A stretch of 64,000 bases of DNA, from the NCBI GenBank assembly GCA_963735495.1, contig CAVTLG010000002.1, forward strand, positions 372,001-436,000. Reading direction: 5' to 3'. The notes beneath the pieces are model-generated. The model was not told where the DNA came from, made no database searches, and worked only from the letters and a program-made list of their open reading frames with translations. Numbering within the stretch: position 1 is the first letter of the stretch; each line of letters starts with the position of its first letter. Of the stretch, positions 1 through 7,601 are shown piece after piece. The translations under genes were made by a program, and so were the position numbers. This stretch comes from CAVTLG01 sp963735495. GTDB taxonomy: Bacteria > Chloroflexota > Ktedonobacteria > Ktedonobacterales > Ktedonobacteraceae.

Positions 1-66
1 AGTATAACACGCATATGCTTCATTATAGCGCGTACTTCTTTATCATGCACACGCTATACAGCATAT

Positions 67-642
67 TTATTTCTTCTTGCCGCCGACTTTACCAGCCTTA
101 CCAGCCTTACGTCTGACCTTCTCATCCGCGTAGCGAATGCCTTTGCCCTTGTAGGGTTCTGGCTTGCGTATGCGACGGATAGATGCCGCAACCTCGCCAA
201 CGAGTTGCTTATCGATGCCGCTGACACTTAGTTTCGTCGCTTTCGTCGCAGCATCAACGCCATCAACCGATAGGGTGACGCCAGCGGGTGGCTGTACCTC
301 GACCGGGTGAGAGTAACCTACGATAACTACCAGATTATTGCCAACTTTCGCTGCACGATAGCCGACGCCATGGATCTCCAACTGTCGGGTGAAACCGGTT
401 GTTACACCCACCACCATGTTGTTGATCAGGGTGCGGTAAAGACCATGCATCGAGCGATGCTCATTGCTGTCCGAGGGACGCGTAACCAGCAAAGAACCAT
501 TTTCAAGCTTCAGCGTCAGAGCAGGATTAATCTTCTGGCTCAGCTCGCCCTTTGGTCCCTTCACCGTAACCACGTTATCCTCAGTCCAGTTCACCTGCAC
601 CTTTGGCGGCACAACGATTGGAGCACGTCCAATACGAGACAT
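67..642 (-). CDS. rplF: 50S ribosomal protein L6
   Basis: Ribosomal protein uL6 of the large subunit, which binds 23S rRNA near the factor-binding region. The 191 residues begin with the conserved MSRIGRAPIVVPP and carry the family signature KPEPYKGKGIRY at residues 160-171. The Lys/Gly-rich tail after about residue 175 is slightly longer than usual. The ATG has a strong AAGGAGG site and lies 12 bases after the rpsH stop. It is the last gene of the S10-spc cluster in the window; rplR, expected next, is not in the remaining 66 bases. Confidence 0.97.
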   Translation of the reverse strand: MSRIGRAPIVVPPKVQVNWTEDNVVTVKGPKGELSQKINPALTLKLENGSLLVTRPSDSNEHRSMHGLYRTLINNMVVGVTTGFTRQLEIHGVGYRAAKVGNNLVVIVGYSHPVEVQPPAGVTLSVDGVDAATKATKLSVSGIDKQLVGEVAASIRRIRKPEPYKGKGIRYADEKVRRKAGKAGKVGGKKK

Positions 643-654
643 TTGTTACCTCCT

Positions 655-1050
655 TTACCAAACGTAGCAGATGACTTCGCCACCAAGACCCTGTCTATAG
701 GCGTTCGAACCGGTCATCAAGCCTTTCGGGGTCGAAAGAATCGCGACACCCAGTCCTCCACGGACGCGTGGAATACTTGCCTGCTTTGTATATACACGCA
801 GACCTGGCTTGCTCACGCGCTTCAATTGTGTGACCACGGGCTTTTTATCTACATAGCGTAGTGTCAGTCGAAGCGTGCCCTGCGGATTGTCTTTCAGGAT
901 CTCGATATCCTTTACGTAACCTTCTTCTTTCAGCACACGCGCGATCCCCAGCTTCATTTTCGAAGCCGGAATCAATACGCAAGTGTGCCGAGCTGTAGCC
1001 GCATTTCGAATACGCGTGAGCATATCCGCAATGGGATCAGTCATATTCAT
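655..1050 (-). CDS. rpsH: 30S ribosomal protein S8
   Basis: Ribosomal protein uS8, a primary 16S rRNA binder of the small-subunit platform. At 131 residues it has the usual family length, opening with MTDPIADMLTRIRNA and closing with the GGEVICYVW-type C-terminus that contacts helix 21. In many bacteria S8 is also the translational repressor of the spc operon. A GGAGG site precedes the ATG; MTDP at residue 3 is an alternative start. It sits between rpsN and rplF as in most bacteria. Confidence 0.97.
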   Translation of the reverse strand: MNMTDPIADMLTRIRNAATARHTCVLIPASKMKLGIARVLKEEGYVKDIEILKDNPQGTLRLTLRYVDKKPVVTQLKRVSKPGLRVYTKQASIPRVRGGLGVAILSTPKGLMTGSNAYRQGLGGEVICYVW

Positions 1051-1127
1051 GGATTATCCTCCACTATTCACGTAGGAGTTCAAACACACCGGTTTACTTC
1101 CCTACGCGTCCTTTCATCAGCGCGCTT

Positions 1128-1313
1128 CTACCAGCTTGATTTCGTTACACCAGGCAGCTCGCCGCGCAACGCACGTTCGCGGAAGCAGATACGACATAGG
1201 CCAAATTTGCGCATATATGCGCGGGGTCGCCCGCAAATCTTACAGCGATTATGCTGCTGTACCTTGAAACGAGGCTTGCGCTGCGACTTCACGATCATTG
1301 AAGTTTTTGCCAT
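1128..1313 (-). CDS. rpsN: 30S ribosomal protein S14, zinc-binding type
   Basis: Ribosomal protein uS14 of the small-subunit head. At 61 residues it is the short, zinc-binding form: residues 24-43 contain CxxC, a 12-residue spacer and a second CxxC, which hold one zinc ion. The longer zinc-free paralogue found in some genomes is not seen here. The ATG follows a GGAGGG site and the gene lies 14 bases after rplE. Confidence 0.97.
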   Translation of the reverse strand: MAKTSMIVKSQRKPRFKVQQHNRCKICGRPRAYMRKFGLCRICFRERALRGELPGVTKSSW

Positions 1314-1327
1314 TCCGCCCTCCAGCG

Positions 1328-1870
1328 TTACTTCTTAAAGGGCATGCCCAACAATGTGAGCAGCCGCCGTCCTTCCTGATCAGTATGCGCCGTTGTGACG
1401 ATACTGATTTCCATGCCACGCAGCTTGTCAATCTTGTCGTAGTCGATCTCAGGAAAGACCAGTTGTTCACGCAAACCCAACGTGTAGTTACCACGACCAT
1501 CAAAGGCATCGGGAGAGATACCCTGGAAGTCACGGATGCGCGGTAGGGCTACGTTAATGACTTTTTCGAGGAAGTAGTACATGTGATCACCACGTAAAGT
1601 GACCATACAGCCAATCTGCATCCCTTCGCGCAACTTGAAGGCTGCTACCGACTTCTTGGCGCGTGTGATCACGGGACGCTGTCCGGTAATCACCGATAGG
1701 TCAGCAACTGCCGCATCCATGGCCTTGGCATTCTGGATGACCTCGCCCATACCGATATTCACGACGACCTTGTTGAGCGTCGGAACCTGCATCGGGTTCT
1801 TGTAATCAAACTCCTTGCGCAGGGCAGGAGCGACTTCCTGACGATATTTTTCTTTTAACTGTGCTGCCAT
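1328..1870 (-). CDS. rplE: 50S ribosomal protein L5
   Basis: Ribosomal protein uL5, which anchors 5S rRNA in the central protuberance. The 180-residue protein starts MAAQLKEKYRQEVAPALRKEF and contains the conserved VVVNIGMGE and ITGQRPV segments. The open frame extends 36 codons upstream into rplX, but the ATG at 1870 is chosen because it has a GAGGAG site and gives the normal family start. It begins one base after the rplX stop, so the two are probably translationally coupled. Confidence 0.97.
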   Translation of the reverse strand: MAAQLKEKYRQEVAPALRKEFDYKNPMQVPTLNKVVVNIGMGEVIQNAKAMDAAVADLSVITGQRPVITRAKKSVAAFKLREGMQIGCMVTLRGDHMYYFLEKVINVALPRIRDFQGISPDAFDGRGNYTLGLREQLVFPEIDYDKIDKLRGMEISIVTTAHTDQEGRRLLTLLGMPFKK

Positions 1871-1871
1871 A

Positions 1872-2264
1872 TTAATTACTCCTCGTGCGGTCTTCAATAA
1901 TCTTATGGCACTTCTTACATACGCGCACGGGACGCAATTTTTGCGCGACCCCGAGAGGACGCCGCTCGCGTGAGACACGCGTATGCTCGCCGCACTCGGT
2001 GCACTTCAGCATAACGTTTGAGACATGTATCGGCATGGCTTTCTCAATGACGCCGCCTTGCCGCGTCTGACCCTGCGGACGCACATGCTTTTTCACAACG
2101 TTCAGACCTTCAACGATAACCTTGCTGGTCTGTGGCAACGCCCGTGAAACGGTTCCTTCCTTGCCTCGATCTTTGCCGGTAATGATCAAAACGGTATCAC
2201 CCTTTTTGATATTCATTTTATTGGCAAGGTGCAGAGGCTTCTTGTCTTTTTGTTGTATTGCCAT
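1872..2264 (-). CDS. rplX: 50S ribosomal protein L24
   Basis: Ribosomal protein uL24, an assembly initiator on domain I of 23S rRNA. The KOW motif is visible around residues 18-45 (MNIKKGDTVLIITGKDRGKE). The C-terminal half holds two CxxC pairs (CTECGEH and CKKC) that form a zinc site, as in many Gram-positive L24 proteins. At 130 residues it is longer than usual, with about 16 extra N-terminal residues; the GGGGAAG site supports the upstream ATG, with Met17 as an alternative. Confidence 0.95.
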   Translation of the reverse strand: MAIQQKDKKPLHLANKMNIKKGDTVLIITGKDRGKEGTVSRALPQTSKVIVEGLNVVKKHVRPQGQTRQGGVIEKAMPIHVSNVMLKCTECGEHTRVSRERRPLGVAQKLRPVRVCKKCHKIIEDRTRSN

Positions 2265-2275
2265 CTTCTTCCCCG

Positions 2276-2644
2276 TTAGAGCACTTCAGGTGCGAGCGAA
2301 ACGAGTCGTGCAAAGTTCTTTTCGCGCAATTCACGGGCAACAGGTCCGAAGATACGCGTGCCGCGCGGATTGTTACCAGCGGCGATGATGACGGCGGCGT
2401 TCTCGTCAAAGCGAATATGGGAACCATCGGGGCGTGAGTACTCTTTTGCCACACGCACCACGACTGCATTCACCACTTCACCTTTTTTGACCTGCCCATT
2501 AGGCGCGGCCACTTTGACGGAAGCCTTGATCACATCCCCCACTCCAGCATAACGCTTAGAAGAACCACTCATCACACGAATACACATAATTTCTTTTGCG
2601 CCGGTATTATCGGCGACCTTCAGGCGGGTTTGCGGCTGAATCAT
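2276..2644 (-). CDS. rplN: 50S ribosomal protein L14
   Basis: Ribosomal protein uL14, located at the subunit interface. The 122 residues (MIQPQTRLKVADNTGAKEIM) match the family from end to end, including the GDVIKASVKVA and GTRIFGPVARELR segments. The longer open frame upstream overlaps rpsQ and has no family similarity, so the ATG at 2644 is used. It starts 13 bases after rpsQ and ends 11 bases before rplX. Confidence 0.97.
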   Translation of the reverse strand: MIQPQTRLKVADNTGAKEIMCIRVMSGSSKRYAGVGDVIKASVKVAAPNGQVKKGEVVNAVVVRVAKEYSRPDGSHIRFDENAAVIIAAGNNPRGTRIFGPVARELREKNFARLVSLAPEVL

Positions 2645-2657
2645 CTGTTCTTTCTCC

Positions 2658-3014
2658 CTATTCCGCCGACTCTGCTGCGGTCCGGTCAGGTTCAGCCTCG
2701 GTCTGAAGTTGCGCCACTGGAACAATGCCGCTGCCAGGCTTCACAATCTCGACTAAGCGCCAGCGTTTCAATTTGCTCAGTGGACGACTCTCCTCGATAC
2801 GCACCAGGTCGCCGACCTGACAGGTATTTTCCTCATCGTGCGCATAGAAGCGCTTCGTCTGTTTATACGTGCGCTTGTAGATACGATGCTTTTTCAAAGA
2901 TTCGACAATGACGATGATCGTCTTGTCCATTTTATTGCTCACCACGCGACCAACTTTTTGCAGGCGACGGGTCGTCTGCTGCTCTGGCGTGGCGGTAACG
3001 TGTTGCTGTGTCAT
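2658..3014 (-). CDS. rpsQ: 30S ribosomal protein S17
   Basis: Ribosomal protein uS17, an OB-fold small-subunit protein that binds 16S rRNA helix 11. The core (residues about 18-95: GRVVSNKMDKTIIVIVE) is typical. At 118 residues it is longer than the usual 80-90, with a Thr/Gln-rich N-terminal addition and an Ala/Glu-rich tail. Its ATG overlaps the rpmC stop by four bases (ATGA), which suggests coupled translation. Confidence 0.95.
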   Translation of the reverse strand: MTQQHVTATPEQQTTRRLQKVGRVVSNKMDKTIIVIVESLKKHRIYKRTYKQTKRFYAHDEENTCQVGDLVRIEESRPLSKLKRWRLVEIVKPGSGIVPVAQLQTEAEPDRTAAESAE

Positions 3015-3220
3015 GCCTCATTCTCCAACACGGTGATGCGATGCAGCACACGAGCAATATCTTTGCGCGTCTGTGCAAACACACGACTGTTCTTTACTTC
3101 ACCACGCTGCTGTTGCAAGCGGAGGTTGAACATCTTCAGTCGGAGCTCCTCTAGCAAACGCTGAGCCATGCCATAGGGCATTTCCTGGATCTCTTTACGA
3201 CGTTCATTAAGCTTCGACAC
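3011..3220 (-). CDS. rpmC: 50S ribosomal protein L29 (GTG start)
   Basis: Ribosomal protein uL29, which sits by the exit of the nascent peptide tunnel. The recognisable core is the two-helix segment LLEELRLKMFNLRLQQQRGEV. The open frame runs far into rplP, but a GTG at 3220 has a good AGGGGAGG site eight bases upstream and gives a normal 69-residue protein. That start overlaps the end of rplP by 14 bases, and the stop overlaps the rpsQ ATG, so three genes are tightly coupled. Confidence 0.9.
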   Translation of the reverse strand: MSKLNERRKEIQEMPYGMAQRLLEELRLKMFNLRLQQQRGEVKNSRVFAQTRKDIARVLHRITVLENEA

Positions 3221-3638
3221 TCTCTGCCTCCCCTCGTGTGATAAAGCGGGTCTTAACAGGTAGTTTATGTCCGGCCAGGCGTACAGCTTCTTTAGCGATC
3301 TCCTCGCTAACGCCACCGATCTCAAAAATGATACGTCCAGGCTTCACAACTGCTACCCAGTGATCGACAGCGCCCTTACCACTACCCATACGGGTTTCGG
3401 CAGGTTTGGCTGTGATCGGCTTGTCAGGGAACACGCGTATCCACACTTTGCCACCACGCTTCATAAAGCGAGTGAGCGCGATACGAGCTGATTCAATCTG
3501 ACGAGCCTCCATCCAACAAGCCTCCAACGCTTGCAGGCCAAATTCACCAAAGGCGAGTGTGCTGCCGCGCTGGGCCTCACCTTTCATGCGCCCGCGATGC
3601 TGTCGGCGATATTTTGTACGTGATGGTGCCAATAACAT
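3207..3638 (-). CDS. rplP: 50S ribosomal protein L16
   Basis: Ribosomal protein uL16, which contacts the A- and P-site tRNA elbows and is needed for late 50S maturation. The 143-residue protein has the standard start (MLLAPSRTKYRRQHRGRMKG) and the family blocks ARIALTRFMKRGGKVWIRVF and GKGAVDHWVAVVKPG. The GAGGAG site supports the start. It lies between rpsC and rpmC in the conserved order. Confidence 0.97.
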   Translation of the reverse strand: MLLAPSRTKYRRQHRGRMKGEAQRGSTLAFGEFGLQALEACWMEARQIESARIALTRFMKRGGKVWIRVFPDKPITAKPAETRMGSGKGAVDHWVAVVKPGRIIFEIGGVSEEIAKEAVRLAGHKLPVKTRFITRGEAESVEA

Positions 3639-3652
3639 GGCTTCGCTCTCCT

Positions 3653-4846
3653 CTATTCGCTCTGAGTGGTCCCAGTAGCAGCGTTATCTGTTGTTGGTGC
3701 CGCTGGCGGCGTTGGCGGTGTCACTGGTGGTGTTGGCGGTGTCACCTGCGCCTGCACGACTGGAGTCGTATTGGCTGCATTCTCAGCGCCTGTACTCCCA
3801 GCGTTTGCCGGTGCCGGTGCCTGCTCAGCACGTGGCCGTCGTGGTGGTCGCTCACCCTGTGGACGATCTCCCTGCTGCCGTGGCGGACGTGGTGGGCGAT
3901 CTCCCTGCGGACGATCTCCCTGTGGGCGATCACCTTGTGGTCGGTCTCCCTGCGGTCGGTCTCCGCTGCGTGGCGGACGCGGACCGCGTTCCCCTTGTGG
4001 CCGTGGTGGGCGATCACCTTGTGGTCGGTCTCCGCTGCGTGGCGGACGCGGACCACGATCTCCCTGTGGGCGATCCCCACGTGGAGCACCTCGATCTCCT
4101 CCACGACGATCCCCGCGATCTCCACCGCGACGGTCTCCACGCTCTGTTCTTTCGCGTGGCGCAAAAGTTTGTTGAGCAGCCTCTGGCTGGGCCTCACCTG
4201 GCTCGCGGCGTTTGCTGGGCAGAATATCGCCCCGATAAATCCATACTTTAATACCGATAACACCAAACGTCGTATGCGCCTCAGCCTGACCATAATCGAT
4301 GTCGGCGCGCAGAGTTTGCAGAGGAACGCTCCCCTCAACCTCTTTTTCTGAGCGCGCGATTTCCGCACCACCCAGGCGACCGCCTACAATGATCTTAATG
4401 CCCTTCGCATTGGCGCGCATCGACTTCTGGACAGCCTGCTTCATCGCACGACGGAATGAAACACGCTTCTCCAACTGCTCCGCGATACTGCGTCCAACCA
4501 GAGTCGCATCCAACTCTGGCTGACGGATCTCAATGATATCCATACGTACGCGGCGCTTCTTGGTCTTTGTCTCTAGCAGGTTACGTAGCCGATCAACTTT
4601 TTCCCCGCTTTTGCCAATCACGATACCAGGTTTCGCGGTATGAACTTTTACCAATACCTGGTCAGCGGCGGCGCGCTCAATCTCGATGCGCGAGACAGAA
4701 GCATTGGACAGCTCTTTGCTGATGATACGCCGAATCTGCACATCTTCTGCATAGATATTACTATACTCACGCTCGGCAAACCAGCGAGACTGCCAGCCCT
4801 TTACGACGCCGAGTCTGAACCCATTGGGATGTACTTTATGTCCCAA
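3653..4846 (-). CDS. rpsC: 30S ribosomal protein S3 with long Arg/Gly/Pro-rich C-terminal tail (TTG start)
   Basis: Ribosomal protein uS3, part of the mRNA entry channel and its helicase activity. Residues 1 to about 213 are a complete S3: MGHKVHPNGFRLG, the KH domain with VHTAKPGIVIGKSG, and the C-terminal domain ending with GVIGIKVWIYRG. After this comes an extra tail of about 184 residues: GDRRGGDRG units, then many GDRPQ/GDRPP units, then a Pro/Thr/Ala-rich end. A normal S3 is 210-230 residues. The start is TTG, with AAGGAGG seven bases upstream. The tail is encoded by repetitive, GC-rich DNA at about 3656-4205. Confidence 0.95.
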   Translation of the reverse strand: MGHKVHPNGFRLGVVKGWQSRWFAEREYSNIYAEDVQIRRIISKELSNASVSRIEIERAAADQVLVKVHTAKPGIVIGKSGEKVDRLRNLLETKTKKRRVRMDIIEIRQPELDATLVGRSIAEQLEKRVSFRRAMKQAVQKSMRANAKGIKIIVGGRLGGAEIARSEKEVEGSVPLQTLRADIDYGQAEAHTTFGVIGIKVWIYRGDILPSKRREPGEAQPEAAQQTFAPRERTERGDRRGGDRGDRRGGDRGAPRGDRPQGDRGPRPPRSGDRPQGDRPPRPQGERGPRPPRSGDRPQGDRPQGDRPQGDRPQGDRPPRPPRQQGDRPQGERPPRRPRAEQAPAPANAGSTGAENAANTTPVVQAQVTPPTPPVTPPTPPAAPTTDNAATGTTQSE

Positions 4847-4870
4847 AAGTGTCCCTCCTTCTTAGCGGCC

Positions 4871-5221
4871 TTAACGACCAGCGTCTGCCGGATCATCCGA
4901 TACAATCACAGTAACATGACAATAACGCCGCAAAATACGCGCCGCGCGACCATGTGACCGTGGTTTTACACGTTTAATCCGAAACGAGTCATCCGCCACA
5001 ATATTGAGAATATACAGGTCATCTGGATCGAGATTGTAGTTATTCTCCGCATTTGCTGCCGCCGATGACACCACTTTGCTCACAGGTGTCGCTCCCGCAT
5101 TAGGCAAGAACTGGAGAATAGCCAGAGCCTCATTTACGCGAAGCCCTTTCACCGCGTTCGTAACCAGACGCATTTTGCGCGGCGGAATGCCAATATCCTT
5201 TGCAATAGCCCTGACTTGCAT
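4871..5221 (-). CDS. rplV: 50S ribosomal protein L22
   Basis: Ribosomal protein uL22, whose beta-hairpin lines the peptide exit tunnel. The 116-residue protein starts MQVRAIAKDIGIPPRKMRLV, and the hairpin region is seen as RIKRVKPRSHGRAARILRR. The ATG at 5221 has an AGAGG site and is preferred over a start 14 codons upstream. It is separated from rpsS by a 123-base gap that holds two inverted repeats. Confidence 0.95.
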   Translation of the reverse strand: MQVRAIAKDIGIPPRKMRLVTNAVKGLRVNEALAILQFLPNAGATPVSKVVSSAAANAENNYNLDPDDLYILNIVADDSFRIKRVKPRSHGRAARILRRYCHVTVIVSDDPADAGR

Positions 5222-5267
5222 CTCATACCTCTTCAAGGGCCTATCAATTGGACCCCTACACATTGTT

Positions 5268-5333
5268 CCTCAGGACGCCGCTGACACGTTGTATGCCGCT
5301 GTGACATCCTGAGGGGCTCGGTTTCGCGAGCCC
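5268..5333. promoter_or_regulatory. Two stem-loops between rpsS and rplV
   Basis: An 8-bp inverted repeat (CCTCAGGA at 5268-5275, TCCTGAGG at 5307-5314) is followed directly by a 7-bp hairpin (GGGCTCG at 5314-5320, CGAGCCC at 5327-5333). Neither has a T-run, so a classical terminator is unlikely. This is the only sizeable gap among the genes from rplB to rplF. It could be an mRNA processing or translational-control site. Confidence 0.45.
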
Positions 5334-5344
5334 AACACTGACCA

Positions 5345-5632
5345 CTAACGAACTGAAGTGGTTTTCTCATTCTTGCCGCCCGCGTGACCCCGGAAATGCC
5401 GGGTTGGAGCGAACTCGCCTAACTTATGGCCGACCATGTTTTCGCTGATATAGATAGGAACATGCGTCTTCCCATTATGTACACCGATGGTCATACCGAC
5501 CATTTCGGGGAAGATCATCGAAGCGCGGGACCACGTTTTGATCAAACGACGGTCGCCGCTGCGCCGCATTACCAGCACTTTCTTTCTGAGCGATTCATGA
5601 ATGTATGGCCCTTTTTTCCTTGAGCGCGACAT
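5345..5632 (-). CDS. rpsS: 30S ribosomal protein S19
   Basis: Ribosomal protein uS19 of the small-subunit head, next to the decoding A site. The 95 residues (MSRSRKKGPYIHESLRKKV) match the family over the full length, including the GHKLGEFAPTRHFRGH signature. It starts two bases after the rplB stop codon, so translation is probably coupled. The gap after it holds the stem-loops at 5268-5333. Confidence 0.97.
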   Translation of the reverse strand: MSRSRKKGPYIHESLRKKVLVMRRSGDRRLIKTWSRASMIFPEMVGMTIGVHNGKTHVPIYISENMVGHKLGEFAPTRHFRGHAGGKNEKTTSVR

Positions 5633-5634
5633 GG

Positions 5635-6474
5635 CTACTTCCTCCTCCTACCAGCGTTACGGCGTCGGACTATGAAGCGGTCGGTCCGCTTATTACTGCG
5701 CGTCTTGTAACCCATGGCCGGTTTGCCCCAGGGGGTCTGTGGCTGCCCACCAATTGGTGCGCGACCCTCACCACCACCATGTGGGTGATCGGTAGGATTC
5801 ATCGCGGAACCACGTACGGTTGGGCGGCGACCAAGATGACGAGATTTGCCAGCTTTGCCGATGCTGCGGTTCTCGTGGTCCACATTGCCGACCTGTCCAA
5901 TGGTCGCCATGCAGAGAATGTGGACGTTGCGCTGCTCACCTGATGGCAGACGTAGGAGCGCGTAGTCACCTTCTTTGGCCATTAACTGTGCGCCAACGCC
6001 TGCACCACGCACTAACTGACCACCACGACCACGCTCTAGTTCGACGTTATGCACAGTCGTGCCTGTCGGGATATTCTTCAGTGGCAGCGCGTTGCCGACC
6101 CTGATGTCGGCTTCTGGACCAGCCTCTACACGATCTCCAACTTTGAGGCCAACGGGAGCGATAATGTAGCGCTTCTCGCCGTCCAGATAGTGCAATAGCG
6201 CGATGCGAGCCGAACGGTTCGGATCATATTCAATGGCCGCTACCTTGGCCGGTACGCCCAGCTTATTGCGCTTAAAGTCAATGATACGATAAGCCCGTTT
6301 TGCCCCACCACCACGATGGCGGGTCGTAATCTTGCCCTGGTTATTTCGTCCAGCATGCTTGTTGAGCTTGACGGTCAGAGATTTCTCTGGCCTTGTCTTG
6401 GTGATCTCCTCGAATGTTGAGACCGACATGCCGCGCCGTCCAGGAGATGTTGGTCGATACTGTCTAGTTGGCAT
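5635..6474 (-). CDS. rplB: 50S ribosomal protein L2
   Basis: Ribosomal protein uL2, required for subunit joining and peptidyl-transferase activity. The 279-residue protein has the usual length and contains the NQGKITTRHRGGGAKRAYR block and the conserved MNPTDHPHGGGEGRAPIG motif near the C-terminus, with its functionally important His. It follows rplW by 11 bases. Confidence 0.98.
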   Translation of the reverse strand: MPTRQYRPTSPGRRGMSVSTFEEITKTRPEKSLTVKLNKHAGRNNQGKITTRHRGGGAKRAYRIIDFKRNKLGVPAKVAAIEYDPNRSARIALLHYLDGEKRYIIAPVGLKVGDRVEAGPEADIRVGNALPLKNIPTGTTVHNVELERGRGGQLVRGAGVGAQLMAKEGDYALLRLPSGEQRNVHILCMATIGQVGNVDHENRSIGKAGKSRHLGRRPTVRGSAMNPTDHPHGGGEGRAPIGGQPQTPWGKPAMGYKTRSNKRTDRFIVRRRNAGRRRK

Positions 6475-6485
6475 CTCTCAATCCC

Positions 6486-6782
6486 CTATGCCTTCAATGC
6501 ATCGATTGTCTGTCCCTCTTGAATGGTGACAATCGCCTTTTTCCACTCGCGGGCCTCTACAGGTCGAGGAGCAGCTCCCTTACGACGGATAAACTTCGGT
6601 TTGCCAGGCATACGCATAACATTCACCGAAACCACCTTCACTTTGAAGAGCGTCTCTACCGCACGACGGATATCAATTTTATTGGCACCTAACGCCACTT
6701 TGAAGGTATACTGATTTCGCTCTTGCAGTTTGACCGATTTCTCAGTCACTATACCCTGGCGCAGTATTTCTGTGATTTCCAC
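6486..6782 (-). CDS. rplW: 50S ribosomal protein L23
   Basis: Ribosomal protein uL23, the docking site for trigger factor and SRP at the tunnel exit. The 98 residues carry the family pattern ILRQGIVTEKSVKLQERNQY near the start and KVKVVSVNVMRMPGKPK in the middle. It lies between rplD and rplB with short spacers. Confidence 0.96.
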   Translation of the reverse strand: MEITEILRQGIVTEKSVKLQERNQYTFKVALGANKIDIRRAVETLFKVKVVSVNVMRMPGKPKFIRRKGAAPRPVEAREWKKAIVTIQEGQTIDALKA

Positions 6783-6800
6783 AACTGTTCTCCTCCTGGC

Positions 6801-7595
6801 CTACGCTTCGCTCGTCGGCTCTTCGTCCTCTGCGAGGTCTTCAGAGGCCGCGTCTTCAGCTTCCACAAGCTCGTCCGCATCTTCAGAAGCCGTAGCGCTT
6901 ATCGCGTCTGTCTCGGTTGCTTCATCGTCGGCGATTCTCAGGCTTGCCTCCTCAGCGCTTATGCCTTCGCCGAAGACCAGTTCGATCCAACGCACTGTTT
7001 GCACTGGCATGATCACGTAATCGTGCTTGAGCAACTCCACAACGTTGATCGAGGAGACATGCTGCACTTTGGCGCTGGGAATGTTGCGTGTTGATAACAC
7101 GACACTTTCATCGCGCCGTGGTAACACCACCAATACTCGCTTGCCTGCGCTGGAGGGCAAGTTACTCAGGATTTCTAACATGTCCTTGGTGCGTGGAGTG
7201 ACCAACGACAGCTTATTGACGACGATTAAACTCTCGTTCGCTACTTTGTCAGACAAAGCTGAACGAATAGCCAGGCGGCGCATCTTCTTGGGCACGTCAT
7301 GATGATAAGGATGCGGTCGCGGACCGAATGCAATACCACCGTGGCGGAACTGGGGAGCACGGGTACTACCCTGACGGGCGTTACCTGTTCCCTTCTGCCT
7401 GTATGGCTTTTTGTTACCACCCGATACTTCACTACGAGTCTTGGTTGAGGCGTTTCCCTGGCGGCGATTCACCAGTTGCGCGGTAACAACCTGGTGGAGA
7501 ACCGCCACGTTAGGGGTAACTCCGAACACCTGCTCGCTCAGTTCGAGCTGTTCTACGGCCTCGCCGGCCTGATTATATACTGTAGTCGAGGGCAT
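6801..7595 (-). CDS. rplD: 50S ribosomal protein L4 with acidic C-terminal tail
   Basis: Ribosomal protein uL4, whose loop lines the exit tunnel and which in some bacteria represses the S10 operon. Residues 1 to about 210 are a standard L4, with the tunnel loop around RSEVSGGNKKPYRQKGTG. The last 55 residues or so form a strongly acidic Glu/Asp/Ala tail, bringing the length to 264 against a usual 200-210. The gene lies six bases downstream of rplC. Confidence 0.96.
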   Translation of the reverse strand: MPSTTVYNQAGEAVEQLELSEQVFGVTPNVAVLHQVVTAQLVNRRQGNASTKTRSEVSGGNKKPYRQKGTGNARQGSTRAPQFRHGGIAFGPRPHPYHHDVPKKMRRLAIRSALSDKVANESLIVVNKLSLVTPRTKDMLEILSNLPSSAGKRVLVVLPRRDESVVLSTRNIPSAKVQHVSSINVVELLKHDYVIMPVQTVRWIELVFGEGISAEEASLRIADDEATETDAISATASEDADELVEAEDAASEDLAEDEEPTSEA

Positions 7596-7601
7596 TTCGG
7601 T

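Noticed and set aside
3557..4351. Plus-strand frames of 169-264 codons opposite the S3 tail
   Set aside because: Trp/Ser/Cys- or Gly/Arg-rich low-complexity products that mirror the repetitive S3 tail DNA.
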